The notes beneath the pieces were generated by a model. It saw only the letters and a program-made list of their open reading frames with translations, was not told where the DNA came from and searched no databases. The translations under genes and the position numbers were made by a program. Shown one piece after another: positions 19,593 to 28,609 of a stretch of DNA of 64,000 bases (its first letter is position 1; each line of letters starts with the position of its first letter). Source of the DNA: Nocardioides jejuensis. Lineage in GTDB: Bacteria > Actinomycetota > Actinomycetes > Propionibacteriales > Nocardioidaceae. The stretch is taken from assembly GCF_004337475.1 (NCBI RefSeq), contig NZ_SJZJ01000016.1:1-64000 (forward strand), in the 5' to 3' direction.

Positions 19593-21367
19593 GCGTCCTC
19601 CTCGAGGGTCTCGTAGGCGTTGACCAGGTCGGCGTACGCCGCCGAGCGGGCCAGCAGGTCGGTGTGGGGGCCGCGGTCGGCGATGCGCCCGTCGGCGAGG
19701 TGCAGCACCTCGTCGGCCAGCGCGATCGTGGCCTTGCGGTAGGCGACGACGACCAGCGTGGCCGCCTCTGCCCCGTCGCGGAGGGCGCCGAGGATGCGGG
19801 CCTCCACCTCCGGGTCGACGGCAGAGGTCGCGTCGTCGAGGACCAGCAGTCGCGGCTGCCGCACCAGCGCGCGGGCCAGCGCGATGCGCTGTCGCTGGCC
19901 GCCGGACAGGCTCGTGCCCCGCTCGCCGAGGCGTGCGTCGAGACCGTGCGGGAGCGCCGCGACGAAGCCGTCGGCCTGCGCGGTCCGCAGGGCCGCCCAC
20001 ACGTCTGCGTCGGGGATGTCGGCGCCCAGCGTGACGTTGCCGCGCACCGTGTCGTCGAAGAGGAACGCCGTCTGCGGCACCACAGCGACCGACCGCGCCA
20101 GCTCGCCCGCGGAGAGCTCGCGGAGGTCCACCCCGTCGACGCGGATCGCCCCCTCGTCGGGGTCGACGAGGCGGGTGATCAGGTTGGTCAGTGTGCTCTT
20201 GCCGCTGGCGGTTGCGCCGACGAGCGCGACCGAGCGGCCGGGCGCGAGCGCAAAGTCGATGTCCGCGAGCACCGGCGTACCAGCGTCGTACGCGTACGTG
20301 AGGCGGTCGACCTGCAGCGTGGCCGGCCCACGGGCGTCGAGATGCGCCCCGCCGTACTGCATCTCCCCGGTGGCGGCGAGCACCCGGCTGACCCGCCGGA
20401 AGCCGACGACACTGCGCGGGAACTCGCCGAGCAGCCAGCCGATCGAGCGGATCGGCATTGCCACGATCGTCAGCAGGTAGCTGATGGTGACCACGTCACC
20501 GGGTGCGGTGTGACCGGACTCGACGCGCCACACACCGACCGCCAGCACGACCAGCACGCCCAGCGAGGGCACCGCCGCGATCACCGGGTCGAACGCCGCG
20601 CGGATCCGGCCGGCCCGCACGTTGACGTCGCGGAGCTCATGGGCCACGGCGGCGAAGCGGTCCGTCTCGTCGCCCTCGCGGCCGAGGGTCTTGACCACCT
20701 GTGCGCCCTCGAACGACTCGTGCGCGATCGCGCTCAACCGACCGCGCAGTGACTGGGCTCGGGTCATGAGCGGCGACGAGGCGTTCTGGTAGAGGACCGT
20801 CGTGCCGATGACGAGCGGGAAGACAAGCAGGCCGATCAGCGCCAGCACCACGTCGGCCGCGAACATCTGCCCGATCGAGATCAGCATCATCACCACCGTG
20901 CCGACGGCCATCGGCAGGGGCGCGATCGGGCTCCACGCGGCCTCCACGTCGGCGTTCGCGTTGGAGAGGAGCTCGCCGGTCGGGTGCTGCTGGTGCCACT
21001 CCATCGGGAGCCGGAGGTACTGCCGGGTGACCGCGCGACGGTCCCGCGCCTGCAAGCGGTACTGCATGAGACCCGCGCCGAGGCGGCGCGCGACGATGCC
21101 GACCGCGCGCAGGATCGCGACCCCCACGAAGAGTCCGACGACCGCCCACAGGATCGACGGGCGGATCTCGCCATCGCGGAACGCCGGGATCACGGCGTGC
21201 TCCGTCGACCAGCCGAGGACCCAGGCGTCAGCGACGGTGAGCGCGCCGAACAGGGCACTGCCGATCGTCGCGACGGTGAAGATCCAGGGCTCCCGCCGGA
21301 TGGCCACTCCCAGCACGGCGAAGCCGTCTCCGAGGGTCGAGGTCGGCCGTCCGGATAACTGGGTCAC
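19589..21367 (-). CDS. ABC exporter half-transporter, subunit with degenerate Walker B
   Basis: A 592-residue half-transporter with six membrane helices in the first 320 residues and an ATPase domain. Walker A is GATASGKST and the signature is the canonical LSGGQRQRIALARAL, but the Walker B end is LLVLDDATSAVD: Asp replaces the catalytic Glu. The switch His is also altered (VVAYRKAT in place of AHRL). These changes mirror its partner, as in TM287/288-type heterodimers, leaving one active and one regulatory nucleotide site. GTG at 21367 is the start. Confidence 0.9.
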   Translation of the reverse strand: MTQLSGRPTSTLGDGFAVLGVAIRREPWIFTVATIGSALFGALTVADAWVLGWSTEHAVIPAFRDGEIRPSILWAVVGLFVGVAILRAVGIVARRLGAGLMQYRLQARDRRAVTRQYLRLPMEWHQQHPTGELLSNANADVEAAWSPIAPLPMAVGTVVMMLISIGQMFAADVVLALIGLLVFPLVIGTTVLYQNASSPLMTRAQSLRGRLSAIAHESFEGAQVVKTLGREGDETDRFAAVAHELRDVNVRAGRIRAAFDPVIAAVPSLGVLVVLAVGVWRVESGHTAPGDVVTISYLLTIVAMPIRSIGWLLGEFPRSVVGFRRVSRVLAATGEMQYGGAHLDARGPATLQVDRLTYAYDAGTPVLADIDFALAPGRSVALVGATASGKSTLTNLITRLVDPDEGAIRVDGVDLRELSAGELARSVAVVPQTAFLFDDTVRGNVTLGADIPDADVWAALRTAQADGFVAALPHGLDARLGERGTSLSGGQRQRIALARALVRQPRLLVLDDATSAVDPEVEARILGALRDGAEAATLVVVAYRKATIALADEVLHLADGRIADRGPHTDLLARSAAYADLVNAYETLEEDA

Positions 21368-21420
21368 GTGGGCGCAACCACGGTGGGGGCGGATCCCATT
21401 CCCGGGATTGCCCCGGGGCT

Positions 21421-21426
21421 TAGGCT
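21421..21426 (+). promoter_or_regulatory. -10 box for the TIGR03085-type gene, leaderless
   Basis: TAGGCT lies seven bases before the ATG at 21434, so transcription should begin at the start codon. No Shine-Dalgarno sequence is present. Confidence 0.6.
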
Positions 21427-21433
21427 GACCGGC

Positions 21434-22063
21434 ATGACCCGGTCACCTGCGCGCCTGGAGCGCGAGCAGCTCTGCGACCTGGCCCTGGCCACCGGCCCCG
21501 ACGCACCGACGCTGTGCGGCGAGTGGGACGTCCGGCACCTGATGGCCCACCTGCTCGTCCGGGACCGCCAGCCGCACAACGCTGTCGGCATCTTCGCCCG
21601 CGCACTCGCGGCCCGGCACGACGGCGCGGTGGCCTCCACCGCCCGACGCGACTTCCGCGCGACGGTCGACGCGGTCCGTGCCGCGCGCTCGCCCCTGGCC
21701 CTGCCCGGCGTGGACGTGCTGGCCAACACCCTCGAGTACTTCGTCCACCACGAGGACGTACGCCGCGCCGGCCCGGCGTGGGAGCAGCGTCGGCTCCCCC
21801 GGTCGACGGTCCGGGCGCTCTGGCTGGCGCTCCCGGTCATGGGCCGCGTGATCGTCCGCGATGCCGGCGTTCCGGTGCAGGTGCGGCGTTCCGACACCGG
21901 CGCGACGCTGCAGCTCCGCCGCGGCGAGAACCCGGTCGTGCTGGTCGGCGAGGTGCCGGAGCTGGTCCTCTATCTCTACGGCCGACGCGACGTCGCCCGG
22001 GTCTCCTTCGAGGGGCCCGACGCCCACATCACGGCCCTCAAGGCCGCAGACCTGGGTCTCTGA
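21434..22063 (+). CDS. TIGR03085-type DinB/maleylpyruvate isomerase-fold protein
   Basis: A 209-residue protein of the four-helix metal-binding DinB/MDMPI fold. The expected His positions are seen in GEWDVRHLMAHLLVRDR and EYFVHHEDVRRA. The C-terminal half carries the strand-rich MDMPI extension. Family members often lie near hisI and trp genes in actinobacteria, and may be mycothiol- or metal-dependent enzymes; no substrate is known. ATG at 21434 is set by the leaderless -10 box. The next gene starts on its stop codon (TGATG). Confidence 0.8.
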   Translation: MTRSPARLEREQLCDLALATGPDAPTLCGEWDVRHLMAHLLVRDRQPHNAVGIFARALAARHDGAVASTARRDFRATVDAVRAARSPLALPGVDVLANTLEYFVHHEDVRRAGPAWEQRRLPRSTVRALWLALPVMGRVIVRDAGVPVQVRRSDTGATLQLRRGENPVVLVGEVPELVLYLYGRRDVARVSFEGPDAHITALKAADLGL

Positions 22064-22590
22064 TGACCAGCCTCGGGATGCTCGTCGCAGGCTTCCTGAT
22101 CGTCATCGCCGACCTACGGATCAACGGCTTCGACCTGATCACCGACCCGATCGGCTGGATGCTCGCCCTCGTCGCGCTGGCCGGCCTGACGCGCCTGCAC
22201 TGGGGCTTCACGCTCGCGGCGGCATCGAGCGTTGCCGGGCTGATCGTGTCGGTCGGCTCGATCCAGCAACCCACCGAAGGACTGCTCGGCACGGCCGAGT
22301 CGATCGTCATGACCGGTGTTGTCTTCGGCACCTGCTCGGCGATTCTCGCGCTGTCCTCGTCGGCCCGGGATCGGCGGGCCGCTGACGTGATCCGATGGGT
22401 CGACCTGGCCCTCACGGTCTTCGTCGTCGCGTCGAGCCCCTGGACGCCCGACGAGAAGGTCGACGTCAGCGGCGCAGCAGCGTTCCCCCTGGTCGCGCTC
22501 GTGATCCTCGCCCTCGGCGTGGTGATCTGGTTCCTGCTGCTCGTCTGGCGCGTACGCCGGGAGCCGGCGTACGCGCCAGACGCGCGGTGA
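22063..22590 (+). CDS. Hypothetical five-helix membrane protein
   Basis: A 175-residue protein with hydrophobic segments at about 2-18, 26-42, 46-66, 78-97 and 143-165, and a basic C-terminus. I do not recognise the family. The ATG overlaps the previous stop, so the two are probably co-translated. The last 17 codons also encode a perfect 19-bp inverted repeat that should end transcription. Confidence 0.65.
   Translation: MTSLGMLVAGFLIVIADLRINGFDLITDPIGWMLALVALAGLTRLHWGFTLAAASSVAGLIVSVGSIQQPTEGLLGTAESIVMTGVVFGTCSAILALSSSARDRRAADVIRWVDLALTVFVVASSPWTPDEKVDVSGAAAFPLVALVILALGVVIWFLLLVWRVRREPAYAPDAR
22542..22582. terminator. Terminator hairpin within the 3' end of a coding region
   Basis: CGTCTGGCGCGTACGCCGG (22542-22560) and CCGGCGTACGCGCCAGACG (22564-22582) form a perfect 19-bp stem with loop GAG. 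It ends six bases before the stop codon of the membrane protein gene. The minus-strand SDR gene ends at 22606, so the hairpin may stop both transcripts. Confidence 0.7.
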
Positions 22591-22605
22591 TCGAGGGCCT
22601 CGCGG

Positions 22606-23433
22606 TCAGCGCGGGTCGACGTACAGGTCGAGCTCGAGGCCGTCCTCACCGCCGTACGGCGAGAGGTCGGTGATCCCGGCGGCGGCGAGCACGTCGACGT
22701 CGAGGAACGAGTTGCCGGTGCACGCGCGCGCGTCCTGGACCAGCACCTCGACCGCAGCGTCGCCCATGATCTCGGGCGTGCGCGACACGGCGATCGCCGC
22801 GTCACCGCCGAGCAGGTTCTGCACGGCGGCCGTGGCGATGATCGTCTCCGGCCACAGCGTGTTGGAGGCGACGCCGGCCTCGCGGTACTCCTCGGCCCAG
22901 CAGAGGCCGAGCAGGGACATGCCGTACTTGGCGAGCGTGTAGCCCGGGTAGGAGCCGAGCCACTTCGGGTTCATGTTCAGCGGCGGCGAGAGCGTCAGGA
23001 TGTGCGGGTTCGTGCCGTTGACCAGATGCGGCAGCGACTTCGACGTGAGCAGGAACGTGCCGCGGTGCTCGATGGACATCATCAGGTCGAACCGCTTCAT
23101 CGGCAGCTCGGTGGTCTTCGAGAGGTTGATGGCCGAGGCGTTGTTGACCACGATGTCGATGCCGCCGAAGCGCTCGACCGTGCGGGCCACGGCGTTCTCG
23201 ACCGAGGCCTCGTCGCGGACGTCACCGACGATCGCGAGGGCCTGACCACCCGCGGCCTCGATCTCGGCCGCAGCGGTGTGGATCGTGCCGGGAAGGCGCG
23301 GGTCCGGAACGTCGGTCTTGGCGAGGATCGCCACATTGGCGCCCTCCTTCGCCGCCGCGACGGCGATCGCGAGACCGATGCCACGGCTGCCGCCGGACAT
23401 CAGGATCGTGCGGCCCTCGAGTCGCTTGGTCAT
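22606..23433 (-). CDS. Short-chain dehydrogenase/reductase, HSDL2-like
   Basis: A 275-residue NAD(P)-dependent oxidoreductase. The cofactor motif is GGSRGIG (residues 14-20), NNAS follows, the catalytic Ser is in LTLSPPL and the Tyr/Lys pair in YTLAKYG. The overall sequence is like the hydroxysteroid dehydrogenase-like 2 group, which acts in fatty acid metabolism. Its ATG overlaps the stop of the enoyl-CoA isomerase-like gene (ATGA), so both are likely to act in one lipid pathway. The substrate is unknown. Confidence 0.88.
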   Translation of the reverse strand: MTKRLEGRTILMSGGSRGIGLAIAVAAAKEGANVAILAKTDVPDPRLPGTIHTAAAEIEAAGGQALAIVGDVRDEASVENAVARTVERFGGIDIVVNNASAINLSKTTELPMKRFDLMMSIEHRGTFLLTSKSLPHLVNGTNPHILTLSPPLNMNPKWLGSYPGYTLAKYGMSLLGLCWAEEYREAGVASNTLWPETIIATAAVQNLLGGDAAIAVSRTPEIMGDAAVEVLVQDARACTGNSFLDVDVLAAAGITDLSPYGGEDGLELDLYVDPR

Positions 23434-24113
23434 GCCCCTGCCCCTTCCTCGATGTTGAGCTTCTCCCTGCGGTGCAGGGCCTCGACGACGCCGGCGTACC
23501 GGGTCTGCTTGATGGCGCCCATCACCGGGCCGCGCAGTGGCGCGAGCTCGGCAGCCCGGCTGATCGCAGTCTGCAGCAGATCCTCGACCGGCGCGACGGC
23601 GTCCAGAATGCCCGCAGCCAGCGCGGAGTCGGCGTCGAACCGGTGCGCCAGGACCATCGCACGGTGCGCGACCTGCGGCGCGAGGCGCGCCATGGTCAGC
23701 GCGGCCAGACCCGAGGTGAACGGAACCTTGATCGCGGCCTCGGGCAGGCAGTGGAAGCCACGCTCGGTGCGGGCGATGCGCTCATCGAAGGCCAGCGCGA
23801 AGAGCAGGGCGCCGGCGTAGCAGTGGCCGTTGAGCGCGCCGACGGTCGGCACCTCGGAGACCAGGTAGCGGGCCACCATCCGCTGGTACGCCGCGGTGTA
23901 CTCCGGGTCGACGAAGAGCTCCGGCACCAGACCGTTGGAGAAGAACTTGCCCTGGGCCGTGATGACCAGCGCCGCGGGGCCGTCGCTGGCCTCGACCTCG
24001 GTCAGGGCCGCGTCGAGCGCGGCGATCCGCTCGAAGGTGAAGCGGTGGTCGTCATCGGGTGTGTCGCTGATGTCGAGGACGAAGACGTCGCCCTCGCGGG
24101 TCAGGGAGGTCAT
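23430..24113 (-). CDS. Enoyl-CoA hydratase/isomerase family protein
   Basis: A 227-residue crotonase-fold protein. The oxyanion-hole segment is GKFFSNGLVPELF, followed by NGHCYAGALLFALAFDERIA. The layout resembles plant-type monofunctional delta3,delta2-enoyl-CoA isomerases, with a Glu in HCLPEAAI at the usual catalytic place. ATG at 24113 begins MTSLTREGDVFVLDI, matching the family start. It is co-transcribed with the SDR gene. Isomerase versus hydratase activity is not settled by sequence. Confidence 0.85.
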   Translation of the reverse strand: MTSLTREGDVFVLDISDTPDDDHRFTFERIAALDAALTEVEASDGPAALVITAQGKFFSNGLVPELFVDPEYTAAYQRMVARYLVSEVPTVGALNGHCYAGALLFALAFDERIARTERGFHCLPEAAIKVPFTSGLAALTMARLAPQVAHRAMVLAHRFDADSALAAGILDAVAPVEDLLQTAISRAAELAPLRGPVMGAIKQTRYAGVVEALHRREKLNIEEGAGA

Positions 24114-24228
24114 GGGGAGAGCATGCCAGATCGTTTGCGGCACGAAGGAATTCGACGCACGAATTTTTGCCCGATCGGAGGACAGTCTCATGTCCGAACG
24201 GCTGACGCCGTCATGACCGTCGGACCCG

Positions 24229-24234
24229 TACGTT
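24229..24234 (+). promoter_or_regulatory. -10 box for the secreted protease gene, leaderless
   Basis: TACGTT ends eight bases before the ATG at 24243. It favours that ATG over the one at 24213. Confidence 0.5.
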
Positions 24235-24242
24235 CCTTGTCC

Positions 24243-25202
24243 ATGAAGCGCTCCACCCTCGCCGTTGCGGCTTGTCTCCCCCTCCTGTCCGGCCTGATCC
24301 TGCAGGCACCGGCACAGGCGGCGACGAGCACCACGGTGTCGGCGACGCTCTCCTCCTCGACGGTGAAGATCGGCAGCACGACCACGGTGTCCGGCACCGT
24401 CTCCGGCCCGAGCGATCGCGACGTACGCCTCGAGGTCAGGCTCGCCTCCGGCTGGCGCATGCTCAAGGCCAGCACGACGACGAGCACCGGCTCGTACAGC
24501 ATGACGGCACCCAGCCAGTGGATCGGCGGCCACGATCTCCGCGTCGTCGCGCCCGCGGCCGGCACCGCCACGACCGGCTCGTCGACCGCCCGCGCCTTCA
24601 CGGTCAAGCCGTCGTGGACCCCCGCGGGATCGAGCAGCGACTGGCGCTGGCTCGCCACGGACGGCGACCACCCCCGCTACAACCCGTGTCGTGCGATCAG
24701 CTGGAAGTTCAACCGCAACGGCGGCTACGCGGCATCCCTCGACGACGTCAAGGGCGCCTTCCACCGCCTTGCCCAGGCGACCGGACTCACCTTCACCTAC
24801 GCGGGGACCACAAGCGTCGTTCCGTCGTCCGACAGGTACGACCGCAGCACCGCGATCACGGTCGGGTTCGTCTCGTCACTGAGCGGCAACATCGCGGGTC
24901 GGGGCGGCGGCACCTGGTCGGTCCACGATGGCTACGAGGAGATGGTGCACGGCTCGCTGGCACTTGACCGCTCCGAGCACCTCCGCACCGGGTTCACCTC
25001 GTCCGGCGACGCGACGTGGGGCCAGATCATGGAACACGAGCTCGGTCATGTCCTGGGCCTCGGGCACGCCGCCGGCAGCAACCAGCTGATGAACGGCACC
25101 GCGTCGTCGCGCAACCACCTCATGGGCGCCGGCGACCTCAGCGGCTTCCGCGCCGTGGGCCTGCACGCCGGGTGCATCCCGAACGCGGTGCGGACCGTCT
25201 GA
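24243..25202 (+). CDS. Secreted zinc metalloprotease (metzincin type)
   Basis: A 319-residue secreted protein. A signal peptide ends after QAPAQA (about residue 26). Residues 27-120 are a Ser/Thr-rich beta domain like bacterial Ig-type modules. The protease part is about 130-310: HELGHVLGLGH is the HExxHxxGxxH zinc site, and LMNG just after it looks like the Met turn. Two Cys (CRAIS and the C-terminal HAGCIP) may pair. No propeptide cysteine switch is seen. The ATG at 24243 is supported by the -10 box. Confidence 0.85.
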   Translation: MKRSTLAVAACLPLLSGLILQAPAQAATSTTVSATLSSSTVKIGSTTTVSGTVSGPSDRDVRLEVRLASGWRMLKASTTTSTGSYSMTAPSQWIGGHDLRVVAPAAGTATTGSSTARAFTVKPSWTPAGSSSDWRWLATDGDHPRYNPCRAISWKFNRNGGYAASLDDVKGAFHRLAQATGLTFTYAGTTSVVPSSDRYDRSTAITVGFVSSLSGNIAGRGGGTWSVHDGYEEMVHGSLALDRSEHLRTGFTSSGDATWGQIMEHELGHVLGLGHAAGSNQLMNGTASSRNHLMGAGDLSGFRAVGLHAGCIPNAVRTV

Positions 25203-25205
25203 GCC

Positions 25206-25976
25206 TCAGCGGACGGGGTGACCCGCCGCCGCCAGACCGGCCTTGACCTCGCCGATGCGCAGCGTGCCGAAGTGGAAGACGCTCGCCGCGAGGACGGCGT
25301 CGGCGCCCGCGTCGACGGCAGGCGCGAAGTGCTCGACCGCACCGGCACCGCCGGAGGCGATCACCGGGATGTCCACAGCAGCGCGGACCATACGGATCAG
25401 CTCGAGGTCGAAGCCGTCGCGCGTGCCGTCGGCGTCCATCGAGTTGAGCAGGATCTCGCCCGCGCCGAGCTCGGCCGCCTTGATCGCCCAGCCGACCGCG
25501 TCGATGCCGGTGCCCTGACGGCCACCGTGCGTGGTGACCTCGAAGCCCGAGTCGGTGCGGGTCTCCCCCGTCACGCGGCGGGCGTCGACCGAGAGCACCA
25601 GCACCTGGTTGCCGAACCGGTCGGCGATCTCGGCGAGCACCTCGGGGCGCGCGATCGCGGCGGTGTTGACGCCGACCTTGTCCGCACCGGCGCGCAGCAG
25701 CCGGTCGACGTCGGCGACCGTGCGCACGCCACCGCCGACCGTCAGCGGGATGAAGACCTCTTCGGCGACCTTGGAGACGACCTCCATGGTCGTGGCCCGG
25801 GCATCGGTCGACGCGGAGATGTCGAGGAAGGTCAGCTCGTCGGCGCCCTCGGCGTCGTACGTGCGCGCGAGCTCGACCGGGTCGCCGGCGTCGCGCAGGT
25901 CCTTGAAGTTGATGCCCTTGACCACCCGGCCGCCGTCGACGTCCAGGCAGGGAATGACGCGGACGGCGAGGCTCAC
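25206..25976 (-). CDS. hisF: Imidazole glycerol phosphate synthase cyclase subunit
   Basis: A 256-residue TIM barrel that uses ammonia from HisH to make IGP and AICAR from PRFAR. The catalytic Asp is in [14 protein letters not shown] and a second in [11 protein letters not shown]; phosphate-binding VGGGVR and ASGGAG are present. GTG at 25976 overlaps the priA stop (GTGA). The stop is only 3 bases from the convergent protease stop. Confidence 0.97.
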   Translation of the reverse strand: MSLAVRVIPCLDVDGGRVVKGINFKDLRDAGDPVELARTYDAEGADELTFLDISASTDARATTMEVVSKVAEEVFIPLTVGGGVRTVADVDRLLRAGADKVGVNTAAIARPEVLAEIADRFGNQVLVLSVDARRVTGETRTDSGFEVTTHGGRQGTGIDAVGWAIKAAELGAGEILLNSMDADGTRDGFDLELIRMVRAAVDIPVIASGGAGAVEHFAPAVDAGADAVLAASVFHFGTLRIGEVKAGLAAAGHPVR

Positions 25977-26707
25977 AGGGTGCCCTTGGTGAGGGCGAGC
26001 GCGTCCTCGAGGGTGAACTGGCCGGTGTAGAGCGCGGTGCCGGCGATGGCACCCTCGACGCCCTCGCCCACCAGCGTCATCAGCGCGCGGATGTCGTCGA
26101 GCGTCGTCACGCCGCCGGACGCCACGATCGGGCGGTCGGTGCGGGCCGCGACGTCGCGGAGGAGCTGGAGGTTCGGGCCCTGGAGCATGCCGTCCTTGTT
26201 GACGTCGGTGACGACGTAGCGGGCGCAGCCCTCGGCGTCGAGGCGCGCGAGCGTCTCCCACAGGTCGCCGCCGTCGCGGGTCCAGCCACGCGCGGCGAGG
26301 GTCGTGCCGCGGACATCGAGGCCGATGGCGACGCGGTCGCCCCACGTCGCGATGGCCTTGGCGCACCACTCGGGCTGCTCGAGCGCAGCGGTGCCGATGT
26401 TGACGCGACGGCAGCCGGTGGCCATGGCGGCCTCGAGGGACTCGTCGTCGCGGATGCCGCCGGACATCTCGACCTTGATGTCGAGGCGGCCGACGATCTC
26501 GGCCTGGAGCTCGCGGTTCTGACCGACACCGAACGCTGCGTCGAGGTCGACGAGGTGCAGCCACTCCGCACCGGCGTTCTGCCAGCGCAGCGCGGCCTCG
26601 ATCGGGTCACCGAAGACCTTCTCGGATCCGTCCACGCCCTGCACCAGCTGGACGGCCTGGCCGCCCTTGATGTCGACGGCGGGCAGCAGCTCGAGGTAGT
26701 CGCTCAT
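25973..26707 (-). CDS. priA: Phosphoribosyl isomerase A, HisA/TrpF bifunctional
   Basis: A 244-residue TIM barrel that isomerises ProFAR in histidine synthesis and PRA in tryptophan synthesis. Catalytic Asp11 is in [10 protein letters not shown], and the second Asp is in [11 protein letters not shown]. In actinobacteria this dual enzyme replaces TrpF, which fits the lack of trpF in the trp block here. Start ATG at 26707 is set by a leaderless TAGAAT box. Confidence 0.95.
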   Translation of the reverse strand: MSDYLELLPAVDIKGGQAVQLVQGVDGSEKVFGDPIEAALRWQNAGAEWLHLVDLDAAFGVGQNRELQAEIVGRLDIKVEMSGGIRDDESLEAAMATGCRRVNIGTAALEQPEWCAKAIATWGDRVAIGLDVRGTTLAARGWTRDGGDLWETLARLDAEGCARYVVTDVNKDGMLQGPNLQLLRDVAARTDRPIVASGGVTTLDDIRALMTLVGEGVEGAIAGTALYTGQFTLEDALALTKGTL

Positions 26708-26714
26708 GGTCGCG

Positions 26715-26720
26715 ATTCTA
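26715..26720 (-). promoter_or_regulatory. -10 box of priA-hisF, leaderless
   Basis: TAGAAT (minus strand, 26720 to 26715) is a near-consensus -10 box seven bases before the priA ATG. It gives priA-hisF a promoter separate from hisD-hisH. Confidence 0.65.
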
Positions 26721-26783
26721 GGAGGGCCTCTGGGGCTGCCCCGGGTTCGCCCGGAAACCTGATACGCCCAGCGGCGACGGCGC

Positions 26784-26789
26784 TACCGT
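26784..26789 (+). promoter_or_regulatory. -10 box for the amidohydrolase gene, leaderless
   Basis: TACCGT ends six bases before the ATG at 26796. It lies 64 bases from the divergent priA box. Confidence 0.5.
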
Positions 26790-26795
26790 CGAAGC

Positions 26796-27854
26796 ATGTC
26801 GGCCTGGCACATCCGGGGCATCGTTCTCCCCGAGGCCGTCGAGCGCGACGTGTACGTCGCCGACGGCCTGCTCACCTTCACGCCGATCGACGGCGCCGAG
26901 ACGGTCGCGACCGATGTCTGGCTCCTTCCCGGGCTCGTCGACGTCCACGCCCATCTCGCCCTGGCCAGCCCCGCACGCAACGCACACAGCCCCCGCGAGG
27001 CCATCGAGGCGAGCCTGCACGCCCACCTCGACGCGGGCGTGCTGGCGCTCCGCGAACCCGGTAGCCCGGTGCGTGACGCGGCCGGGCTCGGTCCGGCCGA
27101 GGGCTTCCCGCGCGTCGCGACGGCAGGTCGGTTCCTGGCTCCGCCGGGTGGCTACTTCCCCGGCCTGGCCCGCGAGGTCGGCGCAGACGAGCTACCCGTC
27201 GCGGCGCTCGAGGAGCTTGCCGCGGGCACCGGATGGGTCAAGCTCATCGGCGACTCGCCGTTCCCCGGACCGGGTATCGCCCGGACGTATCCGGACGACG
27301 CGGTCGCGGAGACCGTCCGTCAGGTCCATGCCGCCGGCGGCCGGGTGGCGATGCACTGCACGCTGGCCGAGGTGGTCGAGATGGCCATCGCCGTCGGCAT
27401 CGACTCCGTGGAGCACGGCACCTTCCTGGAGCCCGGCCAGATCCACGCCTTCGCCGCATCACAGACCGCCTGGGTCCCCACGATGTCGATCGACGGTCTG
27501 CTCGGAGACTTCGTCTCCGCCGACCAGGCGCGCTGCATCTCCGCCCACGGCGACGTCGTCGCCGCAGCCCACGAGGCCGGCGTACGCGTGCTGGCGGGGA
27601 CCGACGCCGGCATGGTCGCCCACGGACTCGTCCGGCACGAGGTGCAGCTGCTCGCGCGCGCCGGCATGCCGGCCGACGCTGCGCTGGGCGCCGGTTCGTG
27701 GGCCGCCCGCGAGTTTCTCGGCCTGCCGGGCATCGCCGACGGAGCGCTCGCCGATCTGACCGGCTACCGCGACGACCCGCGCGACCGCCTCGACGTCCTC
27801 GCCGACCCGGCGCTGGTGGTGCTCGACGGGCGCGTCATCCGCCGGCCGGCGTGA
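26796..27854 (+). CDS. Amidohydrolase-superfamily metal-dependent hydrolase
   Basis: A 352-residue TIM-barrel hydrolase. Metal ligands are seen in DVHAHL (residues 49-54), WVKLIGD (bridging Lys), MHCTLAEV, SVEHGTF and GTDAGMVAHG. The small beta-sandwich at both ends is as in imidazolonepropionase- and prolidase-like members. A role near histidine genes is tempting but not shown. The last 20 bases overlap the 3' end of the opposite alpha/beta hydrolase gene. Confidence 0.85.
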   Translation: MSAWHIRGIVLPEAVERDVYVADGLLTFTPIDGAETVATDVWLLPGLVDVHAHLALASPARNAHSPREAIEASLHAHLDAGVLALREPGSPVRDAAGLGPAEGFPRVATAGRFLAPPGGYFPGLAREVGADELPVAALEELAAGTGWVKLIGDSPFPGPGIARTYPDDAVAETVRQVHAAGGRVAMHCTLAEVVEMAIAVGIDSVEHGTFLEPGQIHAFAASQTAWVPTMSIDGLLGDFVSADQARCISAHGDVVAAAHEAGVRVLAGTDAGMVAHGLVRHEVQLLARAGMPADAALGAGSWAAREFLGLPGIADGALADLTGYRDDPRDRLDVLADPALVVLDGRVIRRPA

Positions 27855-28503
27855 CCTCGAGCAGGATCCGGGCCAGCTCCTGCGGCCGGGTCAGCTGCGG
27901 CCAGTGACTCGTGGGCAGCCAGGCCCAACGCAGGTCGGAGACGCGGTCCAGCACGGCGAACGAAGCCGGCCACTGCGCCCGCCACTCCCCCAGCGTCGCC
28001 TCGTCGAAACCGGTGCCGATGACCAGCGCCGGGACGTCGTACGCCCGCTCGTCGAGGGGCCATGGGTCGCGGGTGACCTGAGCGGGATACGGGACTGCGG
28101 TGGACTCGATCCAGGTGCGCTGTTCGTCGGTCAGGTCGCGCTGCTCCTCGGGCGTGAGGAGGTCCCAGTCGAACGGGATGACCTCACCGGCGTGCTCGTC
28201 CGAGCCGGTCGTCGGCTGCGGCAGCGTGTCGACGTACGCCGTCACCGCGATGTGGTCGGGCAGCTCTCCGGATGCAGCAAGGACATGCTTGGCCGCAGCG
28301 CTGCTGCCCACCAGCACGACTGGCGCCGTCGCGCCTTGCACCGCGTCGGTGACCACGGCGAGGTGATCGGCGAAGGTCGTTTCCGGGCTTGTCGGGAGGG
28401 TCAGCGCGATCACGTCATGGCCCGCCTCGTCAAGCGGAGGCAGCACCGCGTCCCAGGAATCGCCGCCGAGCCAGAAACCGTGCACGAGTACGAAGGTCGC
28501 CAT
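27835..28503 (-). CDS. Alpha/beta hydrolase
   Basis: A 222-residue alpha/beta-fold protein. The oxyanion region is VLVHGFWLGGDSW, the nucleophile Ser is in VLVGSSAAAKH, and the His is in PTSHWPQ. An acidic residue before it (GTGFDEATLG) completes a likely triad. No substrate can be named. The ATG at 28503 has AGGTGGGG upstream. The 3' end overlaps the amidohydrolase gene by 20 bases. Confidence 0.85.
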   Translation of the reverse strand: MATFVLVHGFWLGGDSWDAVLPPLDEAGHDVIALTLPTSPETTFADHLAVVTDAVQGATAPVVLVGSSAAAKHVLAASGELPDHIAVTAYVDTLPQPTTGSDEHAGEVIPFDWDLLTPEEQRDLTDEQRTWIESTAVPYPAQVTRDPWPLDERAYDVPALVIGTGFDEATLGEWRAQWPASFAVLDRVSDLRWAWLPTSHWPQLTRPQELARILLEVTPAGG

Positions 28504-28559
28504 GACCCCACCTTGGCACGACGGTGGTCGTGCCGCTGGCCTGAGTAGCCCTGCTCAAC

Positions 28560-28603
28560 ATTGCAGGTTTGCTATGGACGGCATAGCAAACCTGCAATAC
28601 CTT
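28560..28603 (+). promoter_or_regulatory. Operator-like perfect palindrome over the regulator promoter
   Basis: ATTGCAGGTTTGCTATG (28560-28576) and CATAGCAAACCTGCAAT (28582-28598) are perfect 17-bp arms around GACGG. The right arm shares its last T with the -10 box TACCTT (28598-28603), which is six bases before the ATG at 28610. A protein bound here would cover about -50 to -12 and block RNA polymerase, so autorepression by the adjacent XRE protein is likely. Confidence 0.75.
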
Positions 28604-28609
28604 CGAAGC

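Noticed and set aside
28574..28609. ATG 28574 as start of the XRE gene
   Set aside because: It lies inside the operator palindrome and upstream of the -10 box, so it would not be in the mRNA.
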